Below are positions 1-11,831 of a stretch of DNA of 64,000 nt, piece by piece. Each line of letters begins with the position of its first letter. The stretch's first letter is position 1. The position numbers and the translations under genes are program-made. The DNA lies in the NCBI GenBank assembly GCA_020631735.1, contig CM036209.1, positions 7,725,451 to 7,789,450 of the forward strand. The letters are read 5' to 3'. This DNA is from Saccharum officinarum (lineage: Eukaryota; Streptophyta; Magnoliopsida; Poales; Poaceae). Below the pieces are notes generated by a model. The model saw only the letters and a program-made list of their open reading frames with translations. It did no database searches and had not been told where the DNA came from.

Positions 1-1733
1 CAGCGAGATCTAATTTTTCACAATCTAATTCTAGCCTAGATTTTTCCCAAGAGAAGCAGCCTATCAACCAATACATAACTCAACAAATTGTCTGCAACAG
101 AACAGCTTAGCCTGCAGTGAGATCTAATTTTTCACAACCTAATTCTAGCCTCTAATTTTTCCCGTAGCCCACAACATTAAAATACACTAAACCAACACAG
201 CCAACGAAAGATATGAATGTAGAAGGCTATGGTATTGCAGGGTGCGTCCTATCATTAAATAATGCATTCAGTCTGCTTCTCATTGTAAACACAAAGATTT
301 GATAAATCCGACAGTTCGCCACTTCAGTACCCGAACTCCCGAAGCCATTGAAAAACAAATGTCACTATTCAAAAACAAATCTTGACAAGAGCATTAGAAT
401 CTGAATAAGGGCATGCTTGGATACCAGGACTAAAGTTTAGTTGCCTAAAGTCTAGTCCTAGGTCATCCAAACAAATGGACTAATAGTCCACACCCCAACT
501 AACAACTAGTTCACTAGTTGGCAAAGCAAAGCTGAAGTGGACTGATAGGTGACAGCTACTAGTCCATGTATCCGAACAGCACAGGACTAAACTTTAGTCA
601 CCTAACAATTAGTTCCAGTAACTAGTGGACTAACAACTAGTCCTAGCCTCATAGGTGATCCAAACAGACCCTAATGCATTGAGCATTATGGTTCAACAGC
701 TACATATAATTTCAGAAGAACACAACATTATGACCAGGGGCAGAACATTAGCTAACAATCCAAGAGTTCATGATGACAATTACACATCTACCTTTGGTTT
801 CTGTACCCTTCTTACTAATCAATTTAGACTGAGCATTTGAGCAATGAATGTGCCTCTGAATTAGCTTAACAAAAAAAAATTGCTTACCACAAAATTTCTA
901 GCAGGCCTGAAACAGAACTGTAGCCAACTCAATTGTTAACAATGCCATTGTTGCAACAAAAATCTTGGCTGACTATATTTAGTGTAATTGTGTTTATGTT
1001 CAGCAATTTCAACCAGTGGACCAAATTATGCAATCAGTTCAGACACAATCCTAGCTAGCTAATTTTTCATGATGGCAGTTTGTCAATTCAACTGCAGTGT
1101 AGAACTGTTAATACCATATGTCCATACATCAAGGAAAAACGATCCATGAAAGTGAGAAATATCATAAACGCATATCAGCAGTTTAAGTGTTCTAAAAAGC
1201 TTCAGGTGCTAGGCACGAAGCAGGGTGGCGTCTAGACCCTAGTCATGGTTAAGCAGATGCTTGGATAGACTACACCAATTAGGTGCAAGCAGGATGGTAG
1301 CGCCCAGAATATAGTCAGACACTTTTTAGTAGCAACTTTAAACACCAAAAATTGATTTGACTGATTCATGAAACATATGCTAAAACCTAGAAGAACCCGA
1401 ACTGCATGTACTTCTTATAAACAAAATACATGGTAAACTTCAACCTAATGAAGAGCATGATACCTTTAAATTTTCAAAGAAGAAAGGATCATCCAAACTC
1501 ACACATTCAAATGGGTTCAATAATATGAGTATCAGTTAAACACTCAGTTATACTACGATAATGCACTTTGCTTTTCAATGGTCTCTCATTTCTATACATA
1601 AATTCCTTGTTTGAAATAAGTAGTATCCCACGATTAGACATGGAGATTTCACACGTGTGTGTAACTATGTATATACAAATTCACACAAACAACATTGAAT
1701 AATTATCATAAAAAACTGTCAATACTTTGGTGC
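1..1733. other. AT-rich flank downstream of the NST1-like gene
   Basis: I see no convincing protein-coding exon here apart from the short terminal exon proposed for the neighbouring minus-strand gene, which ends at 1734. Part of the stretch may be 3' UTR or further introns of that gene. It contains one clear MITE (409-671). The longest open frame (655-840, plus) overlaps the MITE end and has no recognisable domain. Confidence 0.5.
409..671. mobile_element. Tourist/PIF-Harbinger-like MITE (263 bp)
   Basis: The left end reads GGGCATGCTTGG and the right end CCAAACAGACCC, an imperfect inverted repeat. Both ends are flanked by TAA (406-408 and 672-674), the 3-bp duplication expected for the PIF/Harbinger superfamily. 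The interior is rich in ACTAGT/CTAGTCC words in both orientations, so it can fold back. No coding capacity is visible. The superfamily call rests on TSD length and the terminal GGG...CCC bases. Confidence 0.75.
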
Positions 1734-4318
1734 TTAAACGCATCGATACATGGAGCTAAGCAGTGAAGTGGAAAACCTGAATGGCAGCATGAAACAAGCA
1801 TTGCATCTGGGGTAAGGACAACACTATTCTCTAATGAGTTATTATACCAAATTTCCAGCCCAAGTTAACAGTATAAGATGATCAGCAGTGATGAAAGCCT
1901 TTGTGGCAGAAAATTTTCTGAAAAGAAAAAGGACATCAAAAAGTACTTACTTGGGCCACAAAGAACCAGGCGGCCCGAAGGGGTGTTCATGGGCTGATTT
2001 GTTTGGAGACCCAAAAACCAAGTCATTGTGTAATTTTCCTGGCATTTCATGTGAAAGGAACAGGCTTGGTGTATCAGGTGGCAATTGCTGGAAAGGTGCT
2101 TTCTGCAGCCATGGATCACTGTCATTCAAACCAGTACCCAGGGAACTTATTGCTCCACCTCCGCTGCTGAAAAGGTTGGCACTATGATTGAATTGATTTG
2201 TGTTTTGCCGAAGCCACTGACTCTGAGGACCTTGCAGACCTAAACTTTCCTGAACCAATGGTGTGCTCCACATTTGCCATGTGCCTTGTTCACTGCTAGT
2301 CTCAGGCAAAATGGAACCACCAGGACCTCTTGCAACTGATGAGTGCGGGGGCTTGATAGGCTTTTCTTCAGCCGTACGACATCTTGAGAGAGGAGACTCA
2401 ATTGGTGAAGGCCTCCCATGTGATTCTTTAATAACGTCACTCGAGAGGAATCCACAATCTAGGTCCTGAGGGAAGTTATCTAGAGATTCTGAAACTGGCC
2501 CAAGTAATGCAATCGCATCTGGATCATAGCATGGGTCCTCAAATTGCTCTGGTTCTTCAAGCAGTGTTGATTCCACATCATCATAGAAGGGCATATGTCC
2601 AGCAGGAAAATGAGGTAGTGGGTTACTGGGAGGTGCTCCATTAAGCGGTGGAAAACCTGGAAATTGCATGGACTGGCTTGAACTTGGCTTGTAGTCCAGA
2701 GGAGGATACTGAGAGAGAAATGTATGAGCATTGTTTATTTGAGCTCCATTTGGTTCTGGCTTCCGAATCATATCATGAGCTGAAGTTGCAACATCAGGAC
2801 AAGGGGACACTGATGCTGAACGACTAAACAGCTGATGCCATGACTTTTTAAGGCCAGTAGAGTGTGGCTGCACATTTGGACTAACCTGCATATAGCATTT
2901 GAGATGGAAATTCAGGTAAAAAAATAACTAATGCAATTGGTTCGAATAACAAGAATTTAAAATAAAATATCAATGCCCTTGTTACTCACAGGTCGATTAA
3001 AATTAGTCCATGCATTTCTAGTTTCTCCAGCTGTAGCAGATTTGCCTGTAGCTTGTGTGGCTGCATGCTGGACATCTCTTTTGATTGCATTACCCTGGTC
3101 AGTTGCAGGAACTACAGGTCTACTAACCTTGCTAGCTTGAGGAGCAGGGGCCTGAGCACTTCTGCCAAAGAAGGAACCACTGCCAAACCCTCTTGAAGAA
3201 GATAAGAAACCACCTGTCACACGGCCAAAGTATTTCGATCTGCTCTCCCCTGTTTTATTACTGTGATTGTTAGAATCAATGTAATGAGGCTTGTAACCCT
3301 CACGCCTGTCCAAGTCGCTCTTTCTGTCAAAGTCTCGCTTCCTATCACCTTCTCGACCCAATCTTCTATCAACGTCCTCACAATCTGAATTGCTCTTGCT
3401 TGACCCCTTGTCCTCTTTCTTCTTCCTCTCCTGACGCCGCTTCTCTGCCTCCTTCCTAGCATCCTTCTCCCCAACAGGGGTAGCGCTTTTTGACCGCTCC
3501 TCGGCCTCTGCTTTTTCATCCCTTAGCTTCCTGCGTTCCTCTACTAGCTTAGCCATCTCCTCTCGCTGCTTCCTTTCCTCCTCCTCCAGCATTTCCCTCT
3601 CCAGCCTTGCCAGTCTCTTCTCCTCCGCCTTCCTTCTCGCCTTCTCGGTCCTGCTCTCCTCAGCTTTTCCTCCATTCTCTCCTCTCTTTGCCAACCTTTT
3701 ACCATCTATGCTCAAGCCCTCACCATCCCCTGAGGATGTAAATCTGAATATATTCCTCAACAACCACCTCATTGCTGTGGAACAAAAGGACGAAAGCAAG
3801 CGCCACGAGAATCCCAGGAAGGAGCTATTATTGCCGGAGGAGCAGCGCAGGTCCAGCCAATATCCACAATCCTGAGCACAAGGCCATCCGGTGGGGGCCT
3901 TCCCGGCTGAATTGAGGTCGAGCACCGGGCGCTTAGAGACATGGCCGCAGTAAGAGCACATGAACTTACCGCCGCCGGGGTTCTGGTCCTTGTACGGGTT
4001 GCTGCAGTTGCGGCAGCGCCGGGTTGCGGTCTTGCGGAGCTTGTGGAGCTCGAGGGCGTGGGCGCGGCGCTCCTCGCGGAGGCGCGCGGAGCGGCGGGCG
4101 CGCCAGAGGGAGAGGCGCGGGAGGAGGATCTCGTACCAGAAGAGGGTGAGGAGGAGGACGGAGACGCAGGCGAGGCGCGGGGAGGTGACCTCGAAGCGGT
4201 AGGCGGCCGGGAGGAGCAGCTGGGTGGCGGCCCAGATGACGATGAGCGGGACGACGAGCCACGGGAGCATGGTGGCGACGCGCCGCGACCAGCGCTGCAC
4301 GGCGCACAGCGTACACAT
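1734..4318 (-). CDS. Membrane-anchored zinc-ribbon/coiled-coil protein (plant 'stress response protein NST1-like' family)
   Basis: Proposed exons on the minus strand are 4318-2990, 2885-1951 and a short terminal exon 1776-1734. The first intron has a clean donor (GTGAGT, 2989-2984) and acceptor (TGCAG, 2890-2886). The second has donor GTAAGT at 1950. Exon 1 encodes 443 residues: two hydrophobic segments (about 19-40 and 48-67), a zinc-ribbon-like CxxC pair (Cys102/105 and Cys121/124), and a long Lys/Glu/Arg-rich coiled coil (about 225-320). Exon 2 adds a Ser/Pro-rich low-complexity tail. Grass proteins with this layout are commonly labelled NST1-like; no biochemical role is established, and ER or other endomembrane anchoring is inference. 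The terminal exon keeps the frame and gives about 768 aa, but an alternative acceptor 30 nt upstream (exon start 1806) is also in frame, so the C-terminus is uncertain. The start is the first Met of the open frame and lies just before the first membrane segment. Confidence 0.75.
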
Positions 4319-4789
4319 TGATTATCCGCCCGCCTCCGCCGCCCTCACGCCCTGCTGGATCGCCAGCGCCGTCGCTCGGCTCGGACCCTTGAAGGCGGGT
4401 GGGTGGGGTGGGTTGCTTGCTTGGTCGGTAATGCTGCGATTCGATTTGGGGGGATGAGGGGAAACCCTCGAATGGGGGCGAGGCAGCGGGGGCCGGGGAG
4501 GGTAATCAAAGGCGGCTGCTTTTTGTGGAGATGCGAGATGCGGGAGCTAGGAGAGCGTGGGAAAGGTGGATTCGAGGGAGGAGAGCTCGAGGTGGGCGAT
4601 GGCCATGGCGAAAACCCTAGCTTTTTCAATCCCTTTCTCTTCCTCCTCTTTGGATTGCCTGCTTGAATTTTCTCTCTCTAATCTCTCGGTGGGCAAGGCA
4701 AGGGAGACGAAGAAATTCTACAGGGTGAGAAACCAGATAACGCTTCATCCACTGTCTTCCAGTTCCCTTTTCACCTAAAAAAATTTTAG

Positions 4790-5058
4790 GATTTGGCTCA
4801 TCATTTTACAAAATAGAACTAAACACTATGCAAAATTTTTGACAAAAAATATACATTCTCTATTTTGGATTTTGGCCTCAAGAGGCAAAAAAAAAAAGCC
4901 AAAAAGCCAAAAAGCTTTCACCCACACCATGAAAAATTTGGCATTTTGGATGGAACTAAACACACCCATGAAAATTTTGGCATTTTGCATTTCATCATTC
5001 CAAAGTAGTTGGCATTTTGCATTTTGCATTCCACGAGGAACTAAACACAGCCTAAATA
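4790..5058. repeat. Unclassified MITE-like repeat
   Basis: An A/T-rich stretch repeats the words GAACTAAACAC and GGCATTTTG several times and ends with AACTAAACACAGCC, a sequence typical of MITE termini in grasses. It sits just before the first unit of the downstream tandem array. A matching left inverted terminus is not clear, so it may be truncated. Confidence 0.35.
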
Positions 5059-6218
5059 GAAAAGCTTTCAATTTTTTCCTATGCAACTCTCATGTTTATA
5101 TATATCTTCACTAACCGGTTTGCAAATAAAAAAATTAATTTAGACTATTGATAAACATAAACAGATATAAAACTTATGCGTGATGTAATTTAAAGTAGAA
5201 TATAATGAATTTCACATATAAATTGTGCATGTTTGTCAAGATCTAACATGTGTGGCGCACGCATTGGCTGTTTATATATCTTCACTAACCTGTTTGAGAA
5301 TAAAAACATTAATTTAGACTATCGTTAAACATAAACAGATATAAAACTTATGCGTAACATAATTTAAAAATAGAAAATAATGAATTTCACATATAAGTCG
5401 TGCACGTTTGTCAAGATAATGCCTCATCTACCATGTGTGGCGCACGCAATGGCGGTTTATATATCTTCACTAACTGTTTTGCGAATAAAAACATTTATTT
5501 AGACTATCCATAAGCATAAATATATATAAAACTTATGCGTGACATAATTTAAAGTAGAAAATAATGAATTTCACATATAAGTCGTGCACATTTGTCAAAA
5601 TCTAGCATGTGTGGCACACGCAATGAGGGTTTATTTATCTTCACTAACCAGCTTGCGAAAAAAACGTTAATTTAGACTATCGATATGCATGACATAATTT
5701 AAAGTAGAAAATAATGAATTTCACATATAAGCCATGCACGTTTGTCAAGATAATGCATCATCTAGCATGTGTGGCGCACGCAATGGCGGTTTACATATCT
5801 TCACTAACCGGTTTGCGAATAAAAATATTAATTTAAGCTATCGATAAACATAAACGGATATAAAACTTATGTGTGATGTAATTTAAAGTAGAAAATAATG
5901 AATTTCACATATAAGCCGTGCACGTTTGTCAAGATAATGCCTCATCTAGCATGTGTGGCGCACGCAATGGTGGTTTGTATTTTGCGAAAACAGTTGTTAA
6001 GAAAAGCTTTCGGTCTTTTTCTTGTCATGACAACTCTTATGTTTATCTCCACTGACCGGTTTACAATTAAAAATATTAATTTAGATTACTGGTAAGCATA
6101 AAAGAGATATAGAACTTATGCATGACGTAATTTAAAGTAAAAATTGATGAGTTTCACATATAAATCGTGCACGTTTGCCAAGATAATGCCTCATCCAGCT
6201 GGTGCAGTGCACACAATT

Positions 6219-6347
6219 GGCCTTGTTCATCTGGCTTATAATTCATCTTATTCAGCTTGTTTTTTCAGCCGAAACAGTATTTTTCTCTCACAAAAAATCA
6301 GTCAACAGTGTTTTTCAGCCGGCTTATAATTCCAGTCGAACGGCTCC
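6219..6347. mobile_element. MITE copy 1, inside tandem-array unit
   Basis: The segment starts GGCCTTGTTC and ends with GAACGGCTCC, with internal words GAAACAGTATTTTTCTCTCA and CAACAGTGTTTTTCAGCCGG. It is nearly the same sequence as 7028-7143. It interrupts a unit of the 5.1-8.0 kb array. The GGCC-type ends resemble a very common hAT-like MITE family of Andropogoneae grasses. The target-site duplication is not clear. Confidence 0.7.
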
Positions 6348-7027
6348 AATGGCAATTTATGTGTTTACGAAAATGTTGTTATTAAGAAAAGCTTTCAACT
6401 TCTTTCTTATGTCATGACAACTCTTACATTTATCTCCACTAACCGGTTTGATTAATAGAAACATTAATCTAGACTACCAATAAGCATGAAGAGATATAAT
6501 ACTTGCGCATGAACTATTTTAAAGTAGAAACTGATAATCTTCACATATAAGCTGTGCATGTTTGCCAAGATAAAAGTCTTGTCTAGTAGGTGCAGTGCCC
6601 GCGATGGAAGTTTGTATTTTGCGAAAAAGTTGTTAAGAAAAGCTTCCATTTTTTCACTCTTTTCTTGTCATGGCAATTCTTATGTTTATCTCCAATAACC
6701 GGTATTTTATTAAAAAATAATTTAGACTACCAATAAGCATAAAGAGATATAAACTTGTGTGTGACATAACTTAAAGTAGAAAATGATGAGTTTCACATGT
6801 AAGTCATGCACGTTTGCCAAGATAACGTCACACACAAGTTATGTCACACACGTTTGCCATTGTGTGCGCCGCACACACGTTTGCCTCATCTAGCGGGTGC
6901 AGCACACACGAAAAAGTTGTTAGAAAAAGCTTTCAATTTTTTTTATGTCATGGCAACTCTTGTGTTTATCTCCACTAACCGGTTTTCGGTTAAAAACTTC
7001 AGAATTATATAATTTATGCATGACATA

Positions 7028-7143
7028 GAGCCTGTTCACCCGGCTTATAATCCGTCTTTTTCAGCTAGAACAGTATTTTTCTCTCACAACAAATCAGCCA
7101 ACAGTGTTTTTCAGCCGGCTTATCAGCCCAACCGAACGGGGCC
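7028..7143. mobile_element. MITE copy 2, inside another tandem-array unit
   Basis: The ends are GAGCCTGTTC and GAACGGGGCC, with the same interior as the copy at 6219-6347 (GAACAGTATTTTTCTCTCAC, CAACAGTGTTTTTCAGCCGG). It lies at a different position within the repeat unit, next to the TAATTTTAAAGTAGAAA segment, so it is an independent insertion and not a co-amplified copy. Confidence 0.7.
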
Positions 7144-7985
7144 ATAATTTTAAAGTAGAAAGTGGTTTCACATATAAGTCGTGCATGTTTGCCAAGATAA
7201 AGCCTAGTCTAGTAGGTATGGCGCACAATGAAATTTTGTATTTTTGCAAAAAAAAAAAGTTGTTAGGAAAACCTTCCATTTTTTCTTTCTTTATCATGGC
7301 AACTCTGATGTTTATCTCCACTATCCGGTTTGTGATTAAAAACTTCGACTTACTATCGATAAGCATAAAGAGTTACAGAACTTGTGCTAATTTAAACTAG
7401 AAAATGATGTTTTCACATTTTCACATATAAGTCATGCATGTTTGCCGAGATTCGTCTAGCAAATGTGGCGCATGCAATGGCAGTTTATGTTTTGTGAAAA
7501 AAGTTGTTAGAGAAAGTTTTATTTTTTTTTCTTTTCTTTTATGGCAACTCTTGTGTTTATCTCTAGTTCTTCACTAATCGGTTTGCAATTAAAAGCTGTA
7601 ACTTATAGACTACTGATAAGCATAAAGAGTTATAAAACTTATACGTGACGTAATTTAAATAGAAAGCAATGAGTTTTACATATAAGTCATACATGTTTGC
7701 CACAATAACATCTTGCCTCGCCGGTGCGGCGGACGTAATGGCAATTTGTGTTTTGTAAAAACATTGTTGTTAGAAAAGACTTCTGGTTCACTTTCCTAAC
7801 AAGATTTTGGTTAAATCTAATTGATCTCGAGAAAATGCAAAAAAATGTACAAATTAATACAAATTTCATCGTTTACATGATTACAGTACAAGATCAATAC
7901 CATGACTTTTTCATAAGCCTTGTGCTTACCTCCATTAACCGGTTTTTTCCATTACAATTTTTAACCTAGAATTACTAAAAAGCTT

Positions 7986-8745
7986 AAAAGAGTTATTGCG
8001 AATATCGGTGTGATATGAATACATGATGTAGGGTATGAACGGAAGTTTCACTTAGAGGTTGTGCATGTTGTAATGGGAAAAGTAGTCAAGTAACACCTTG
8101 TCTAGTAGATATGTGCGCATAATGTTAGTTTATATTTTGACAAAAAAGGTTTCTTGTTAGCTTAGGAAAAAAAAAATTTTATTCGCTTCTTAACAAGGTT
8201 CAATTAAGTCCATCTCAAAGAAATGCAATAGCAATTATATGAGTGATACAAATTTTATTAAGATGTGATTTATATAGTATAAGCATATACTGCGTGACTT
8301 CCACAAGGAAGGGTAAAAAATCCTATATGAAGATGGCGAGAAGCTTATGAATAGAGTCACGAGAAACCATGACTAGATAACATATATTTTATTATCGGCC
8401 ATGGCGCACATAGATAAGCCTGTGTTTTGGAGAACCTTTCCCTCTCTCTTTTTCACTGGGCAAATCTTTGGTAAATGATTTTGATTAGTTCCATCTCATG
8501 AAACACACTATAATTTTGTATGGGTTATGCAAATCTCTAAGACACGATTTAAATTATAGGATCGTCTTTGATTTTTAAGCTTAGTCACTCCATCCATAAA
8601 TATAAGGAATTAATTCTAGAATTTTTAAGAACAAAATAAGGTCCTCTTTAGTATTGCTTACCGCAGCGATGCGTTGTGGCTAAGCCAAATGTGGGCTCAG
8701 AGCCATGTCTTGCATTTTGCATGTCGTACTCTAATTTCTCATTAG
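7986..8745. other. AT-rich intergenic sequence
   Basis: I see only degenerate traces of the upstream tandem repeat (for example near 8080-8150 and 8390-8430) and a half-Stowaway-like word (CACTCCATCCATAAATATAA near 8586). No coding exon or RNA gene is recognisable. Confidence 0.4.
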
Positions 8746-9130
8746 GTGGTGCTTGTGTCAGAGGTGGTAGTATCTCTCCTTAGTTGCTTATTGTTTGGAT
8801 CAACTTGTGGTGGTTTTGCCAATGGTGTTAGTGTTTTCTCAAGAGTTTTTAATTGTATGCCATTTTCTATTTTGGTATTTGCGTGTGATCTTTCTTGTTT
8901 CCAATGTTTTGGTTTTTCTAGTTGCAGCTATTGTGTTTGGCTGGTCTTTGTTTAGTTTGTGATCTTTTTGAGTAAGTTGTCTAGTTGCTTATTGAGTTGT
9001 TTTTAGTTATTTGTTGAGTAGTTCGATGTCATGGTGGTAAGGTTTTCATGTTCGTTTTTTTCTTAAAAACTAGGCCAATCTTTTCTCATAAAATTGTGCA
9101 AAGCTTTTGTCATTCTTTAAAAAAAGACAT
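8746..9130 (+). mobile_element. Possible 3' tail of a LINE
   Basis: A T/G-rich plus-strand stretch ends with AAGCTTTTGTCATTCTTTAA and an A-run near 9114-9125, which resembles the 3' tails of grass L1-type LINEs. A short open frame (8746-8955) has no recognisable domain. Only the tail would be present. Low confidence. Confidence 0.3.
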
Positions 9131-9370
9131 ATATTGACAAAATGAAGCATGATTCTCTATTCACCTTACCTGTCTCTGAATTTGATTGTATGCATCGTAA
9201 TTTTTAGGTGGCTAAAGTAGGCATCTAACCAATACAATTGTGAACATATAGAGTATTCGCGATTACCGTTTCCATTATTTGCAAGTGAATTTCTCATCTA
9301 AAATCAACATAACTTTGTATTTCACACTCTTTTCTCACAAATTCACTTTGGAAACAAAGGAACGAAAGTC

Positions 9371-9380
9371 CTATATAAAA
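9371..9380 (+). promoter_or_regulatory. Candidate TATA box of LSF2
   Basis: CTATATAAAA lies about 215 bp upstream of the LSF2 start codon, a reasonable distance for a plant core promoter with a 5' UTR of about 180 nt. This is positional inference only. Confidence 0.45.
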
Positions 9381-9594
9381 CTTGAAACATTTTTTTTGAG
9401 AGGATAAATTTTTCAGAACGCATGTGTGCCGTTGGTTCTGGGCATCTATTGAGGCCATTCACGGGAAAGCGATGAGGCCCAAGCTCCTTCCTCTCTTCGA
9501 CGCTTCCCCGTTCCTCACTCCACGCGGACCAGACATTGAGATCCTGCAACCGCACCCCTCAAAAAAAAAAAAACGAGATCCTGCAACCGCAACA

Positions 9595-11831
9595 ATGGCG
9601 GCCATGGCGAACACCTCTCGTCTCCCCACCCCCTGCGGCCTCCCATCCGTCAGCATCGGCGCTAAGAGCAGGAGGCTAGCTATGGCGGCCGTCAGATGCC
9701 GTCCCGACGGCAGCAGGAGCCACCGGAGGAGCCTTGGGGTCTTCCTGTGTCGATCCTCGTCCACGGCCGGAGCCCAAGGGGGCACGAGGATGGAGGACTA
9801 TAACACCGCCATGAAGCGGATGATGCGTAACCCCTACGAATACCACCACGATCTCGGTACTGACTCGTTCCATTAGTATTGCTTTTTCTTGTGATGGCCC
9901 CTTGTCGATTGCTACAGATGTGGAAAATGGGTAAAGGCTGGAGCTTGTTTTGTGACGTGTGATGTTGCCTGTTACTAGTAACTTATCCATAAGGATTTCA
10001 GAAGTCATCTTAGTGATGCCACGCAATTAATGTGGTACTTGGTGAAATTACTAATGGATTTGCTTGAAGATTGGACTTTGGTACATAGCCTCCAATTTTC
10101 TTGGTCAAGTTTAATGTATATGATATTCTTTTCGAGATTAGTTGTAACTAATTTTAAGACCGCATATCGTGAGATGATGTCATTACTGTGCTCACAGAGC
10201 TTTCGGGTGCTTGCCCCTTCGTATCCTGAAAAATTGCTGCATTGGTGGTGAAATGTATATTTGGTTGTGTAGATATTTGTTCATGCTTTTTACGATCCAT
10301 CCACACTTTTCATTGATCAGTGAGGCAGTTGGGACAATTCTTGAATTGATTTCTTGTTTCTTGTTGTGAAGATTCTGTGATCTGGGTTTGCCCATTCATG
10401 ACAAAAATGCATACTTTTTCTCTATTCAACACAATTGGTACACTCTCTTGCAGATTTCCTTAAAAAAGAAGAAGAAGAAGACAACAAGATGCATAAAGAA
10501 GCCTCATTGGCATTTTGGGAGCTTTGTATTACCAAATCGTTGCATATATATTGCAGAACACACAAAGACTGTTGCCAACTTGAAGGGAAAAAAACTTAAT
10601 CTTGCAGTACTGTTAATTGATCGTCTAATGTGTTATTGTTGATGCTCGACTAAATTTATAGCTTCCTAGACCTGTTTGTCTTAACAATAAACATTGGTGC
10701 TCATTATTCTTATTAAGTTTCTAGTAGTTCAGAATAGCCATCTATGTCAGGATACAAATAAATACATTTTCCTTAACTTAGTCTACTTTCATTGACCAAA
10801 ATCTTCTCTTTTTTCTGAAATATTAACGTCACAGGCAAGTTCTTGTGGAACTCTCACTTAAATGGTAGCAAGATAACAACTTATTTGTAAACATTTGGGG
10901 CCTCTTTTGTCAGAGTCAATTACATCTCCTTCTCTGGCTTAAGTTTTTTTTTTCACAAGATGCTATACTAGATGCAATGATTGAAGGATTAATTATTACA
11001 CTTGGAATATAGGTATGAACTATGCTGTGATAAGTGAGAACTTGATTGTTGGCTCACAGCCTCAGAAGCCTGAAGATATCGATCACTTGAAAGATGAAGA
11101 GCGAGTAGCCTATATTCTTTGTTTACAACAGGACAAGGACATCGAATATTGGGGCATTGATTTCCAATCCATTCTCAATAGGTGCAAAGAACTTGGCATT
11201 CAGCACATCAGAAGACCGGTGAGCTTCTTATACCCATTGAGTGTGTATAATTCTATATGCCTAGATTTCTTCTGAATTTCTGATAACTTAAAAATACTAA
11301 TTAGTGTTCCTATTAGCTCAGTTATTGACACTAGTAGCACCTGGCCTCTTCTATATGCTTACGATTGCTTGGTTGCAGGCAGTGGATTTTGATCCAGATT
11401 CATTGAGGTCACAATTGCCAAAAGCAGTTTCGGCACTTGAATGGGCTATATCGCAGCGCAAAGGGCGAGTTTATGTCCACTGTACTGCTGGACTTGGGAG
11501 AGCACCTGCGGTTGCAATTGCTTACATGTTTTGGTTTGAGAATATGGATGTAAGTTTGTTCCATCTCGTCATATGCAGAGTGCTACAAGACTAAAACTGT
11601 CATTGCTTATCTATCCTTTACATGCAGCTTAACACAGCTTATAAGAAGCTAACCTCCATAAGGCCCTGTGGACCCAATAAGAGAGCTATCCGTGCCGCAA
11701 CCTATGATCTAGCTAAGAATGATCCATCGAAAGAGCCTTTTGAGAGTCTTCCAGAGCATGCTTTTGAGGGCATTGCGGATTGGGAGAGGAAGTTAATTCA
11801 GGACCGGGTGCGTGCTCTTCGTGAAGCATGA
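9595..11831 (+). CDS. LSF2: Phosphoglucan phosphatase LSF2, chloroplastic
   Basis: Exons are 9595-9856, 11013-11218, 11379-11549 and 11628-11831. All junctions are GT-AG and in phase, giving 280 aa, close to the usual LSF2 length. Residues 1-65 are Ala/Ser/Arg-rich and look like a chloroplast transit peptide. The conserved mature region starts near Met66 (MEDYNTAMKRMM). The dual-specificity phosphatase signature HCTAGLGRA is at residues 190-198 with catalytic Cys191. The general-acid Asp loop lies near 159-161 (VDFDPDSL). The family-typical tail WERKLIQDRVRALR follows. LSF2 removes phosphate, mainly from the C3 position of glucosyl units in starch, so that amylases can degrade it in the plastid. 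It lacks the separate carbohydrate-binding module of SEX4, and none is seen here. Met at 9595 was chosen because it precedes the transit peptide; a second in-frame ATG lies at 9604. All catalytic features are intact, so the gene appears functional. Confidence 0.95.

Larger units (their letters stand above)
5085..7985. repeat. Local tandem repeat array, about 12 units, two period classes
   Basis: The marker TTCACTAACCGGTTTGCG, or a close variant, recurs near 5108, 5282, 5466, 5640, 5799, 6049, 6436, 6689, 6972, 7318, 7572 and 7934. The first five units are about 160-185 bp. Later ones are about 250 bp once two embedded MITEs are subtracted. Each unit runs from the marker through TATAAAACTTATGCGTGA, TTTCACATATAAGTCGTGCA and GTGGCGCACGCAATGG. 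The longer units carry an extra 70-bp segment (AAAGCTTTC...CATGGCAACTCTTATG) that the shorter ones lack. Divergence rises towards the right, and degenerate copies may continue to about 8440. No coding function is seen. Confidence 0.85.

Noticed and set aside
5085..7985. CRISPR-like array
   Set aside because: The repeated part is nearly the whole unit, with no unique spacers of constant length, and the genomic context is a plant nuclear genome.
8746..8955. Cys/Phe/Val-rich 69-codon frame resembling a membrane peptide
   Set aside because: T/G-rich low-complexity DNA with a LINE-like 3' tail; no start context or homologous pattern.
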